Source of the DNA: Proteus vulgaris | Lineage (GTDB): Bacteria > Pseudomonadota > Gammaproteobacteria > Enterobacterales > Enterobacteriaceae | Assembly (NCBI GenBank): GCA_901472505.1 | Contig: LR590468.1 | Coordinates: 1,116,001 to 1,180,000 of the forward strand | Length of the DNA stretch: 64,000 nt | Direction: 5' to 3' | In this document: positions 49,219 through 58,220 of the stretch, piece after piece | Layout of the letters: each line of letters begins with the position of its first letter | Position numbering within the stretch: the first letter of the stretch is position 1 | Translations under genes and position numbers: made by a program | The notes under the pieces: model-generated | What the model saw: only the letters and a program-made list of their open reading frames with translations | The model's database searches: none | What the model was told of the DNA's origin: nothing

Positions 49219-50501
49219 AAAGAACGTACTCCTTTAAAGCCATCTTTAATTAAGTTCATCACACCGACTTTCTTCACTTGAGACAGTATTTTCTTACGTA
49301 CTGGTTTTTCTGGGCCATTAATCACGAATAAATCGTGCATGACATTAGTGGCCATTTGTGGGTAATCCGTGAAGAATCTGGTGTTATCAAGGAAAGCAGG
49401 TAGATCTTTATATAGCTTCATATCTTTCATAACAAAGCTGTCATTTAATAAAGATTGATAACAACTCAGCTCTTTTTGACTGTAGCTGTTTTGTTCTTTC
49501 GCCATTAAAACCGCTTTTGCGGCCGCTTCACCTGAAGCAATTGCCAGATCCATTCCTCTTACGGTATAACCCACATTGAGGCAAAATCCTGCGGCATCAC
49601 CCGCCACTAAGACCCCATCTTTCACTAATTCAGACACCATATTCATGCCACCTTCTGGCACCATATGCGCTGAATATTCTAATAATTTTCCGTCTTTAAT
49701 AAGGGGGGCAACAACAGGATGTTGTTTAAAATCTTCTAATAGTTGAGGAACTGTTTTTTCGAACTTATTGACATTATGCAGCCCTAAAACTAGGCCTAAA
49801 GAAACAGTATTTTTATTGGTGTATAAAAACCCCCCCCCTAAATACCCCCCTGATGGTGCCCCCGCAAAAAGCCAAGCTAACCCTTCATCATTGGTGCAAC
49901 CAAATCGATCTTCCATTTGTTGTGGTGTGAATTCTAGTAATTCTTTAACTCCTACCGCCACGGTATGAGGATTAACTTTCTGCGTCATACCTAATTGCTT
50001 CGCTAACAGTGAATTCACACCATCAGCTAAAATCACGACATTGGCTTCAATTTCATCATCACCCGCTTTAACCCCACAGACTTTGCCATCTTTTACTAAT
50101 ACTTCATCAACACGAACGCCCGTGATCACTTGTGCGCCAGCATTTTCCGCTTTTTCCATTAACCACTGATCAAATGAAGAACGCAATACAGTATAAGAGC
50201 GTGCGGCTTCCTCTTCCTGCTGAGTATGCTGATAATCTAACGTAACTCCATCGGTTTCCGTTAACATGGAAATTTTTTCGCGCGTCACAAGACGTTCAAC
50301 AGGCGCCTCTTGGGCAAAATTAGGGATGATTTTTTCAAGACTATGCGCGTATAAACGCCCTCCCGTCATATTTTTACTGCCAGCGAAATTACCTCGCTCA
50401 ACCACTAATACATCACATCCTGCTTGCGCTAAAACATAGGCAGCAGTACCACCAGCAAGTCCACCACCCACAATAATGGCGTCAAAAATATCGTCTGACA
50501 T
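49215..50501 (-). CDS. fixC: FixC-like ETF:quinone oxidoreductase flavoprotein, copy 1
   Basis: 428-residue FAD protein with an N-terminal dinucleotide fold (AIIVGGGLAGGTAAYVLAQAG) and a second FAD contact (GVLVAGDAAGFCLNVGYTVRGMDLA). Related to ETF-QO; links FixAB to quinone. Contains an in-frame nine-G tract (minus strand of 49830-49838) in the GGYLGGGFLYTNK region, where the second fixC copy uses mixed codons. 63 bp after fixB with a hairpin in the gap. Confidence 0.93.
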   Translation of the reverse strand: MSDDIFDAIIVGGGLAGGTAAYVLAQAGCDVLVVERGNFAGSKNMTGGRLYAHSLEKIIPNFAQEAPVERLVTREKISMLTETDGVTLDYQHTQQEEEAARSYTVLRSSFDQWLMEKAENAGAQVITGVRVDEVLVKDGKVCGVKAGDDEIEANVVILADGVNSLLAKQLGMTQKVNPHTVAVGVKELLEFTPQQMEDRFGCTNDEGLAWLFAGAPSGGYLGGGFLYTNKNTVSLGLVLGLHNVNKFEKTVPQLLEDFKQHPVVAPLIKDGKLLEYSAHMVPEGGMNMVSELVKDGVLVAGDAAGFCLNVGYTVRGMDLAIASGEAAAKAVLMAKEQNSYSQKELSCYQSLLNDSFVMKDMKLYKDLPAFLDNTRFFTDYPQMATNVMHDLFVINGPEKPVRKKILSQVKKVGVMNLIKDGFKGVRSL

Positions 50502-50526
50502 ACTTTTCTATCCTTTTATTATCTGT

Positions 50527-50556
50527 GGTCGCTTAGCACACTTTCGCCAAGCGACC
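50527..50556 (-). other. Intercistronic hairpin, fixB-fixC
   Basis: Stem GGTCGCTT/AAGCGACC with a 14-nt loop in the 63-bp gap; no T tract. Possibly an mRNA processing or stability element. Confidence 0.45.
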
Positions 50557-50564
50557 GACGAGAA

Positions 50565-51506
50565 TTAGCCGCCCAGCTTCGCTGTTAATGCAGGTAACAC
50601 TTTGTAGAGGTCGCCGACAATCCCGTAATCCACCATATTGAAAATAGGCGCATTCTTATCTTTGTTGATAGCAACAATGACCTTTGCTCTATCAACACCC
50701 ACCATATGTTGGATTTGCCCTGAAATACCGACAGCAACATAAACATCAGCACCTAAAGTCACACCAGAAACACCAATATAGCGATCGTGTTCCATCCAAC
50801 CTTCGCCTTCAGCAATTGGACGTGAGCAACCCACTTCACCTTGAAGGGCTTTCGCTAATGCTGACGCTAACGCAATATCATCTGCCTTACCAAAGCCACG
50901 TCCAACACCAACAACACAATGCACTTTACCTAAATCAACGCTACTACCTTGTTTTGGCTTACGTGCTAACACTTTTAATGTATACGCAGGGGCGACAAAG
51001 GTGCCTTGTACCACTGATGCATTGGGAGCATCTGTAATGACTTCCACATCTAATGCACCACCAACAGTAGCAATAGCATAAGGTGAGCGAATTTCTGCTT
51101 TAGCATGTGCTAAACCACCATAAATTTGGTGTGTTGCGATCACCGTATTGTTTTCAACAGTCAGACTTAATGCATCACTGACAACACCTGCTTTTAACGT
51201 AACACCTAGACGAGCCGCAATGGCTTTTGCTCGTTTTGATGATGCTAATAAAACCAATGCATTAGCACCTGCTTCTTTAATAATTTCAGCAAAAGAGGTC
51301 GCATAATCTTCAGCAATCACACCGTCTTGTGGCGCAAAGCAATAGACACAATCAGCCCCCAGACTGACGCATTCACGCGTACTTTCATCATCACCGATAA
51401 ATAACACATTCACTTTTTCACCAAGACTACGAGCAAACGCAATCAGTTTTGCTAAATCATCCGCTTTCTCGGCATAAACAAAAGTTGTAGGGAGTAAACT
51501 AGCCAT
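50565..51506 (-). CDS. fixB: FixB-like electron-transfer flavoprotein alpha subunit
   Basis: 313 residues, EtfA family. The C-terminal FAD domain shows CVVGVGRGFGKADDI, YIGVSGVTLGADVYVAVGISGQIQHMVG and IVAINKDKNAPIF. With FixA it takes electrons to the acyl-CoA dehydrogenase encoded upstream. 11 bp after fixA. Confidence 0.93.
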   Translation of the reverse strand: MASLLPTTFVYAEKADDLAKLIAFARSLGEKVNVLFIGDDESTRECVSLGADCVYCFAPQDGVIAEDYATSFAEIIKEAGANALVLLASSKRAKAIAARLGVTLKAGVVSDALSLTVENNTVIATHQIYGGLAHAKAEIRSPYAIATVGGALDVEVITDAPNASVVQGTFVAPAYTLKVLARKPKQGSSVDLGKVHCVVGVGRGFGKADDIALASALAKALQGEVGCSRPIAEGEGWMEHDRYIGVSGVTLGADVYVAVGISGQIQHMVGVDRAKVIVAINKDKNAPIFNMVDYGIVGDLYKVLPALTAKLGG

Positions 51507-51517
51507 TTTTAATCTCC

Positions 51518-52294
51518 TTATTGATTAACCGCTTGGCGTAAATGCTCAGCAAATGTGGCAATATTTTCATCTGAATCACCGTCTAAAATAATCCCTAGGC
51601 GATCAGTCTGTTCTGGTGCGCACACCTGTGTTTGCACAACAGTCGGAGCTAAAATATCAACACCAATATCCCCTAACTCAAGTTTCTCAACAGGTTTTTT
51701 ATTGGCAGCTAAAATGGCTTTCATTGATGGTAATTTTGGGGTGTTGATGCTTGATGTCACGCAGACAACGGCAGGTAATGTCAGCTCTAGCTCTTCAGTG
51801 ATATTTTCTAAATCACGCTCAACAATGATTTTGTCACCTTCAACGGTGATTTTGTTCACGGCATTAACACAAGGTAAGCCTAAGTATTCACCTACTGCTA
51901 AACCTGTTTGTTGAGCGTATAAGTCACCAGAGCCTTCACCGAAAATTAATAAATCAAAACCCACCTTTTGTGCCGCTTGCGCAATAATATTAGCGGTATC
52001 TGTTGAATAAAGAGCATTGCACGCATCATCAGCAACAAGTGTTAATGCATCAGGGCCACGCGATAAAATATCTTTTTTAATTTTCGCATTTTCTACCATT
52101 GCACTAGTGCCTATACTCAATGCAGTTACGGTGCTATCACCCAGAGCCGAGGCAATTTCTACTGCGGTTTCAATTGCATTTAAATCATATAAACTAATTT
52201 TTAAACCCGCATTATCAGTTGCGAGTGTACGATCAGGCCGCGTTGTGATGTCTTGTTCGTCATGAACAACCTTACAGCAGGCAATAAGTTTCAT
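51518..52294 (-). CDS. fixA: FixA-like electron-transfer flavoprotein beta subunit
   Basis: 258 residues, EtfB family (MKLIACCKVVHDEQDITTRPD; LIFGEGSGDLYAQQTGLAVGEYLGLPCVN). Forms the heterodimeric ETF with FixB. 54 bp after the acyl-CoA dehydrogenase gene. The same ACD-etfB-etfA order occurs in clostridial Fld-type clusters. Confidence 0.93.
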   Translation of the reverse strand: MKLIACCKVVHDEQDITTRPDRTLATDNAGLKISLYDLNAIETAVEIASALGDSTVTALSIGTSAMVENAKIKKDILSRGPDALTLVADDACNALYSTDTANIIAQAAQKVGFDLLIFGEGSGDLYAQQTGLAVGEYLGLPCVNAVNKITVEGDKIIVERDLENITEELELTLPAVVCVTSSINTPKLPSMKAILAANKKPVEKLELGDIGVDILAPTVVQTQVCAPEQTDRLGIILDGDSDENIATFAEHLRQAVNQ

Positions 52295-52348
52295 AATTCA
52301 CATTCTCCGTTTTGCTCAAGGGAGCAAATTAATAAAATCCCAATGTCA

Positions 52349-53488
52349 TTACGCTAAAATATGTTTAGCGATCACCATGCGTTGCACTTCGCTTGTGCCT
52401 TCAAAAATTTCAGTGAGTTTTGCTTCACGCATTAGGCGTTCAACAGGATAAGATTTGGTGTAACCCATACCACCGTGGAGTTGAACGGCTTTTTGAGTGA
52501 CATAGGTTGCTGTTTCAGAAGCGTATAATTTGGCTTGCGCTGATTCGCGGGTATAAGGAAGCCCAGCAATTTTTGCCGCAGCTGCGCGATATACCAGCAT
52601 ACGAGCACAGTCTACGCGGGTAGCCATGTCCACTAACATCCATTGCACACCTTGGTTGGCTGCAATGGGTTTTCCAAATTGAATACGCTCTTTGGTGTAA
52701 TCAATCGTGGCATCTAATGCACTTTGTGCGATACCTAACGCAATAGCAGAACAGCTTAAACGACCACCATCTAAGGTCTCCATGGCAATGCTAAAGCCTT
52801 TACCTTCCGCGCCTAAACGTGCACTAACAGGTACAACACAGTCACTAAAACTGACAGAACAAGTTTCAGAGCCATTCATACCCATTTTTTCTTCTGGTAA
52901 ACCAATGCTGATCCCTGGGTTATCACGCTCAACTAAGAATGCGGTGATCCCTTTAACACCCGCACTTTTATCAGTCATGGCAAATACGATAAAGAATGCA
53001 CCTTGAGGTGCTGCTGTGATCCACAATTTAGATCCATTGATCACATAATTATCACCTTGACGAACAGCGGTTGTTTGTTGAGCGGCGGCATCACAACCTG
53101 CACTTGGTTCGGATAAACAGAAGCAACCAATTTGTTCACCTGAAACCACTCCCGGTAAAATACGTGCTTTGGTTTCTTCATCAGCATATTTTTGAATAAC
53201 AGGGCCTGTTAATGAACACTGTGATCCCATGATCATGGCATGTGCTGCACTGACTTTTGCCATCTCTTCTGTTGCTAATACATAGCTAATTGCATCCGCT
53301 TCTGTACCACCATAATTTTCATCAATATTGAAACCAAAGAGTCCTAATTCAGCCATGGGAGTGATGCTTTCACTTGGAAAACGGTGTTCTTTATCGATTT
53401 CCCCCGCAATCGGCTTAATGTCGTTTTCAACAAACTCTCTGACCATATCGCGGATCAGGATTTGTTCTTCTGTTAGCTGAAAATCCAT
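52349..53488 (-). CDS. Acyl-CoA dehydrogenase (enoyl-CoA reductase direction inferred)
   Basis: 379-residue FAD acyl-CoA dehydrogenase. Signatures CLSEPSAGCDAAAQQT and QLHGGMGYTKSYPVERLMREAKLTEIFEGTSE; the Glu of FEGTSE is the catalytic base. Full family length and CaiA/butyryl-CoA-DH-like. Placed before fixABCX, so it most likely reduces the enoyl-CoA made by the dehydratase using ETF electrons. Confidence 0.9.
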   Translation of the reverse strand: MDFQLTEEQILIRDMVREFVENDIKPIAGEIDKEHRFPSESITPMAELGLFGFNIDENYGGTEADAISYVLATEEMAKVSAAHAMIMGSQCSLTGPVIQKYADEETKARILPGVVSGEQIGCFCLSEPSAGCDAAAQQTTAVRQGDNYVINGSKLWITAAPQGAFFIVFAMTDKSAGVKGITAFLVERDNPGISIGLPEEKMGMNGSETCSVSFSDCVVPVSARLGAEGKGFSIAMETLDGGRLSCSAIALGIAQSALDATIDYTKERIQFGKPIAANQGVQWMLVDMATRVDCARMLVYRAAAAKIAGLPYTRESAQAKLYASETATYVTQKAVQLHGGMGYTKSYPVERLMREAKLTEIFEGTSEVQRMVIAKHILA

Positions 53489-53527
53489 GTTTATTTTCCT
53501 CTGAGAATATTTAGGGTTATCTCTATG

Positions 53528-53562
53528 GCGTGCGATTTCACGTTTTTCGTCTTATCGCACGC
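53528..53562 (-). other. Intercistronic hairpin, permease-dehydrogenase
   Basis: Stem GCGTGCGA/TCGCACGC in the 95-bp gap between the GntP permease and the acyl-CoA dehydrogenase; no clear T tract. Confidence 0.5.
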
Positions 53563-53583
53563 ATTAATGGGTTAACGTTATTC

Positions 53584-54903
53584 CTACATCGTCGCTATAG
53601 ATGCAGGTAAGAAGGTGTACAGCAGCAACATAAACATCATGGCTAACAGTGGGATCGCGAGAGTTAACGTTCCTACAGGGCCATAGCCCTCTTTATGGCT
53701 GACACCACAGACGCTAAAGACAGTAATAATCAATCCGTTAAATGGTGGAGTTGTACTCATTGATGCCATTGTGGCCACACGGTGTAAGGCGCCTTGATCA
53801 ACCACGGTTGCAGGGAACATTGCAGCAATCATTGGCATAGCAATACTTAACGCACCAGAGCCTGAACCGCTGATAAACACCAGCGCGCCGACGGAAATCG
53901 CAGTCACAACCAGAGGATTAAGACCCGATTGAGCAATCGCTTGGAAAGATTCTTTGAATGCTGGTAAGGTCATCACTAATGCCCCAAACCCAACAATAAC
54001 TGCGGTATTAAAGAGAGAGGTCACTCCTTCCATCGTGCCAGCGGCCAAATTAGGTACGAGTTTTTTCCAATCGAGATAGCGTAAATACACAATTAAGGCC
54101 GCTATAATGGCGCAGAACAGAGCAATAGCAGGATCCCATTTCAGAATATTCAGCACGACCAACAAAATAAGCATTGGGAGTAATGCAACGAGCACATTCG
54201 GTAATTGACGTTCTTTTTTACCCTCTTCGGCTTTTGCTGTTTTTTCGTCTTCAACCCAACCTTCACCTTTCGCTTTTACACGCTTAAATAACCAAGTGAG
54301 ATAAATAATCACTAAAGTGACCTGGAACAGTGCAGTCAACATTCCGGGTACTAAACCCGCCGTCGCTGATGTCCCTAGGAATTTCATTGGAATAAGGTTT
54401 TGGATTTGTGGTGATCCAGGCATTATCATCACAAACGTACCTGCACCAGCAAAATAGACAGCTGGAATAAGCCTGCGAGGCAGATTCGCTTTACGAAATA
54501 GACTCACCATCATCGAATAAACGGTAAACAGTGCAACAAACACTGAAACACCGCCGTAGGCTAAAATGGCACAAGCCGCAACTAATGAAGGAATAACGGC
54601 TCTTTCACCAAATTTACCAATAATAAAAGAGGCAACACTATCAGCAGCGCCACTGATAGCAGTTAATTTGCCAAAAATCGCACCGAGTACGAAAATGAAG
54701 AAGAAGCTACCAAAATAGCCACCTAACCCACCGGTATACACTTGTAACAGTGCATCGACAGGATTAAGCATATCTGGTGATACAAGCCATGCAGTCACAG
54801 CAAGAAATAGGCTGGTGGTAAAAACAGAAATGAAGATATGTATGCCTTTCATACACATGATCATTAATATCGCTAGCCCAATGATTAAACAAATAATACC
54901 CAT
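53584..54903 (-). CDS. GntP-family organic acid permease
   Basis: 439-residue inner-membrane carrier of the GntP family (gluconate, hydroxy acid or short-chain acid proton symporters), about 12 helices, with a charged cytoplasmic loop near residues ~210-235. GSPQIQNLIPMKFLGTSATAGLVPG and SGSGSGALSIAMPMIAAMFP are family-like. Sits between the dehydratase and dehydrogenase genes, so it probably imports the hydroxy acid or exchanges it for the reduced product. Confidence 0.85.
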   Translation of the reverse strand: MGIICLIIGLAILMIMCMKGIHIFISVFTTSLFLAVTAWLVSPDMLNPVDALLQVYTGGLGGYFGSFFFIFVLGAIFGKLTAISGAADSVASFIIGKFGERAVIPSLVAACAILAYGGVSVFVALFTVYSMMVSLFRKANLPRRLIPAVYFAGAGTFVMIMPGSPQIQNLIPMKFLGTSATAGLVPGMLTALFQVTLVIIYLTWLFKRVKAKGEGWVEDEKTAKAEEGKKERQLPNVLVALLPMLILLVVLNILKWDPAIALFCAIIAALIVYLRYLDWKKLVPNLAAGTMEGVTSLFNTAVIVGFGALVMTLPAFKESFQAIAQSGLNPLVVTAISVGALVFISGSGSGALSIAMPMIAAMFPATVVDQGALHRVATMASMSTTPPFNGLIITVFSVCGVSHKEGYGPVGTLTLAIPLLAMMFMLLLYTFLPASIATM

Positions 54904-54936
54904 AATTGCCCCACTTATATGTGTTAGGGTTCAATT

Positions 54937-54960
54937 GACCTGTGCTATTTCACACAGGTC
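54937..54960 (-). other. Intercistronic hairpin, dehydratase-permease
   Basis: Stem GACCTGTG/CACAGGTC, 8-nt loop, in the 81-bp gap. T's follow only on the plus strand, so it is not a classical terminator for this operon. Confidence 0.45.
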
Positions 54961-54984
54961 TTTTGTGACTATTGATTAATGTTG

Positions 54985-56118
54985 TTAAGCAGAAAGCACA
55001 TCCGCAAAAGTTTGCAGTGCGGTTCTAGCCTGTTCATACGTTTTGGTTTGCTGATCAATTTCGATAATGATGGAAGGAATGCCTTCTTTATCGAGGAATT
55101 TCTTCACTATCGGAGCATCGAATTCTTCGGGATCACAGAATTTTGTCAGTAAATAGACGACACCATCAGCGCCTGTGTTTTTCACCATATCGGCAATTAA
55201 ACGACCGCGTTTTTTCTCTGGATCATATAAAAGTGAACACCCTTCAAGCTGGGCAATTTGCTCTGCCATCGCTTCATAAGGTGCGTTATTTTCTGGGATA
55301 TCTTGACGGAACTGACGAGACTCATGCGCCACTTCATCTGCTACAATCGCCATCTTGTTATCAGCCAAAATTTGTAGAATAGAAGGACTATCCGCAATAA
55401 TGCCTGTCACGACAATTTTGTGCCCTTTCCAAGGTTCTGGAGATAAGGTTTTGCATTGCGCAACAATGGCTTCAACAGCTTTGGTATGTTCAACCACATC
55501 CATAAAATAACCACTTTTGATCACAGTATTACGACGTTGTGGTGTGATTAAGTTTGGATGAAGGGCTGCAATTTCAGAGAATTCACGTAACGCGGCGCGA
55601 CGCAGATTAAACAGATGGATTGCATTTTTTAGTGCATCATCTGTCACAGGCTGACCTGAAATTTCCCCTAATTGCAGTGCAATTTTTTTGTATTGTTCAG
55701 TTAAGAAAGCAATACCTGCTGGGGTTTTACGATTTTGTGGATGCACCAATTGAATAAATGGTACTTGTGACACACCGGCTTTCCAGTTTTGCCCTAAGCA
55801 TTTTAAGGTGTCACACAAAGAAGGAATTATGGCTGCTGACAGTTTATTCAGCGCACCATCTAATCCCATCTCAAGAGAAGAAAGCACTAGCGCACAATAA
55901 AAAGGAGGAAAATATTTCTTCGCTTCTGAGATTTCACGTCCTTCAGCTCCCCAAATGCCAAAAGGCACCATGCCAGTCGCATAGACAATTTCATTCGGGG
56001 TATATTCAGGAAAACAGCCAACAACCTTTTTGCCACTGCGAATAAATCCCTCTAACTGAGCAACAGGAGTATCCACCACTGCTTGTAGAGCATCAAACTT
56101 ATCTATTAATGTTTTCAT
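54985..56118 (-). CDS. 2-Hydroxyacyl-CoA dehydratase subunit (HgdB/FldC/HadC type)
   Basis: 377 residues, HGD-D family. CFPEYTPNEIVYATGMVPFGIWG at the N-terminus; cysteines in PPFYC, SLCDTLKC and TKFCDPEEFD are candidate [4Fe-4S] ligands. Forms the beta half of the dehydratase heterodimer that removes water from (R)-2-hydroxyacyl-CoA by a ketyl-radical route, needing the ATP-dependent activator. Its ATG overlaps the stop of the preceding subunit (TAATG). Oxygen-sensitive family, rare in enterobacteria. Confidence 0.9.
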   Translation of the reverse strand: MKTLIDKFDALQAVVDTPVAQLEGFIRSGKKVVGCFPEYTPNEIVYATGMVPFGIWGAEGREISEAKKYFPPFYCALVLSSLEMGLDGALNKLSAAIIPSLCDTLKCLGQNWKAGVSQVPFIQLVHPQNRKTPAGIAFLTEQYKKIALQLGEISGQPVTDDALKNAIHLFNLRRAALREFSEIAALHPNLITPQRRNTVIKSGYFMDVVEHTKAVEAIVAQCKTLSPEPWKGHKIVVTGIIADSPSILQILADNKMAIVADEVAHESRQFRQDIPENNAPYEAMAEQIAQLEGCSLLYDPEKKRGRLIADMVKNTGADGVVYLLTKFCDPEEFDAPIVKKFLDKEGIPSIIIEIDQQTKTYEQARTALQTFADVLSA

Positions 56119-57359
56119 TAGATGTCCCCCTTTTTCATTTCTGCCTTATTAGCAGCCATAATTTCAGTCAATGCTTCAACACGGGTGACATACTGCGCTT
56201 CAGAGAAAACTCGAGGATCAGCTTGGTCGCCATCAAAAGTCACTGTTGGGATCTTAAGTTCATGACGAATACGGCGCTCAATTTCAGGCATAATGCCACT
56301 CCAGAGCTTACAACTGCGGTTAACGTGAATAATCGCACCGTCCACTTTATTCTGACGACTGACGTCAATACGCATATCTGCAGCACGCTCAACAGAGACA
56401 CAGTTAGGGACGTAAGAGTAAGCACGCATCATCTCGTCACTGTTTTGATAAATCACACCAAATGCAGTGGCGTAAACAGTGGCAGTCACGTTGATGCCTT
56501 GCTCTTTTAACGGAGTCGATGTGGCACGCAAGTAAGGCCAGCAGGCAATACCTTCAAAGAGAACACGGTATTTTTCTTCTCCGCGATAAGTCGATTTTTT
56601 CTCTTTGATGTTTTGTTCCATCTCTTCACACAGTTGTTCAAAAGCCAGTGCAGCTTCTAATTTACCGCGCGCACAAACAGCAACAGCCATGTGGTTAAAC
56701 AAATCAAAACCATTCATTGGAGACGGTTCATATTGGCAATATTCTGCAGCTTTTAACCATGCACGCCCTGTGCGTTGTGAGATTTCACAGACTTCTTTAA
56801 ATTTCTCTTCGGAGAAGACTTTGCCAGTGACTTTTTCAAGTTGTTTAATCGCATCATCAAATTGCGCTTGAACATACTTCACGGTCACATCATCGGTGTC
56901 ATAATCATTTTTATAAGGAATATCGATGAGGATCATCGGGATATTCAGTTCATATGCGATATTTTCATACCACTTGATCATGCAGTTACAGATATTGTTG
57001 CAACACAGCAAGAAGTCGGGCTGAGGCATATCCATCTCTTCACACTGCTTAATATCCATGTAAGAGAGACTGATACGAGCATAAGCACAGATATCATTGG
57101 AATACCCCATACTCTCTGCATGTTCACACATTTTTAAACCCGCACCTTTTGCCGCAATCGCAGCAGCTTGGTTTTCAGGGTAAACCACACATAAACCTAA
57201 TGTTTCAGCAATCTCTTGTGGAAAGTTAGAGGCACACCAGCCTATTTTTTCACCGCTATTTTTAGCATCCCACGCACGCTGATAAGCATCCGCAGCGATT
57301 TTTTGCAGTCGTTTTTTTGCAGGAATATAATCCGGCGCATTCATATCTACATTGCTCAT
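56118..57359 (-). CDS. 2-Hydroxyacyl-CoA dehydratase subunit (HgdA/FldB/HadB type)
   Basis: 413 residues, HGD-D family alpha subunit. GEKIGWCASNFPQEIAETLGL, LLCCNNICNCM, HVNRSCKLWSG and TFDGDQADPRVFS match the HadB/LcdA/FldB pattern; the Cys of ASNFP-preceding WCA, NICNC and RSCK are likely cluster ligands. Overlaps the activator end by ATGA and the beta start by 1 bp, so the three are tightly coupled. Confidence 0.9.
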   Translation of the reverse strand: MSNVDMNAPDYIPAKKRLQKIAADAYQRAWDAKNSGEKIGWCASNFPQEIAETLGLCVVYPENQAAAIAAKGAGLKMCEHAESMGYSNDICAYARISLSYMDIKQCEEMDMPQPDFLLCCNNICNCMIKWYENIAYELNIPMILIDIPYKNDYDTDDVTVKYVQAQFDDAIKQLEKVTGKVFSEEKFKEVCEISQRTGRAWLKAAEYCQYEPSPMNGFDLFNHMAVAVCARGKLEAALAFEQLCEEMEQNIKEKKSTYRGEEKYRVLFEGIACWPYLRATSTPLKEQGINVTATVYATAFGVIYQNSDEMMRAYSYVPNCVSVERAADMRIDVSRQNKVDGAIIHVNRSCKLWSGIMPEIERRIRHELKIPTVTFDGDQADPRVFSEAQYVTRVEALTEIMAANKAEMKKGDI

Positions 57360-58184
57360 TTTGATGTTCCTATTGTTAACGCATCGTCTTCCAGTTGATG
57401 GCGGTACGCTTCAAAGGCATAAATGGCGGCACCTATCGCCCCGTTGTATTGTGATAATGGTGAGATGGCGATAGAGGCGTTCAGCTCTTCGCTAACATAA
57501 CGAACAACTTCAAAATTACTGGCAACACCGCCTGTCATCACGACAGGTGCTTCAACACCCACTCGTTTTGCAAGACCAGCAATACGGCTAGCCACCGAGC
57601 GGTGAATACCATTAATTACATCGGGTATTGTTTCGTTATTTGCGAGATGGGAAATGACTTCGGATTCAGAGAACACGGTACAGGTTGAGCTAATCGTGAC
57701 TTTTTTAGTGGACTTAGCGCCCTCTTGTGCGAGATCGGAAATCTTAGTTTCTAATACTCTCGACATCACATCTAAAAAGCGTCCTGTACCCGCAGCGCAC
57801 TTGTCATTCATCACAAAGTTTAGTAAACGGCCTGCACCATCCATATGGAGTGCTTTAACGTCTTGACCGCCGATATCAATCACTGTTTTTACGCCCGGAA
57901 AAAAGAAAGTGCGCCCCTTTCGCATGACAACTCAGTTCGCTCACTTCTTTATTGGCTTCTTTCAGAGAATTACGGCCATAACCTGTTGCGCAGATCCAAC
58001 TTATCTGACTGAGATCACCGCCAAATTGACTGACTACTTCAGCGATCGCTTTTTCAGGTCCTGAGGTTCCTGCACCTACGGATGCCAGTGATTTGGCGAC
58101 AATAGTGTCACCATTTTTCATGATGATGCATTTTGATGCAGACGATCCGATATCAACGCCCATTGTGAAAATGTCTTGTTGCAT
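57356..58184 (-). pseudogene. 2-Hydroxyacyl-CoA dehydratase activator (HgdC/FldI type), frameshifted
   Basis: ASKHA-fold ATPase with a dimer-bridging [4Fe-4S] cluster that injects one electron into the dehydratase. The N-terminal piece has GVDIGSSASKCIIM and ATGYGRNS; the C-terminal piece has TVIDIGGQDVKAL, cluster Cys in NDKCAAGTG and STCTVFSESEV, and MTGGVASN. The break is an A6 run (57899-57904, T6 in the gene); removing one base reads AHFLFPGVKTVIDIGG and gives 275 residues. If real, the whole dehydratase would be dead; an error is more likely. Confidence 0.9.
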
Positions 58185-58220
58185 GCCTTTGCTCTCCTGA
58201 AAATTAAAAAAATAAATGGA

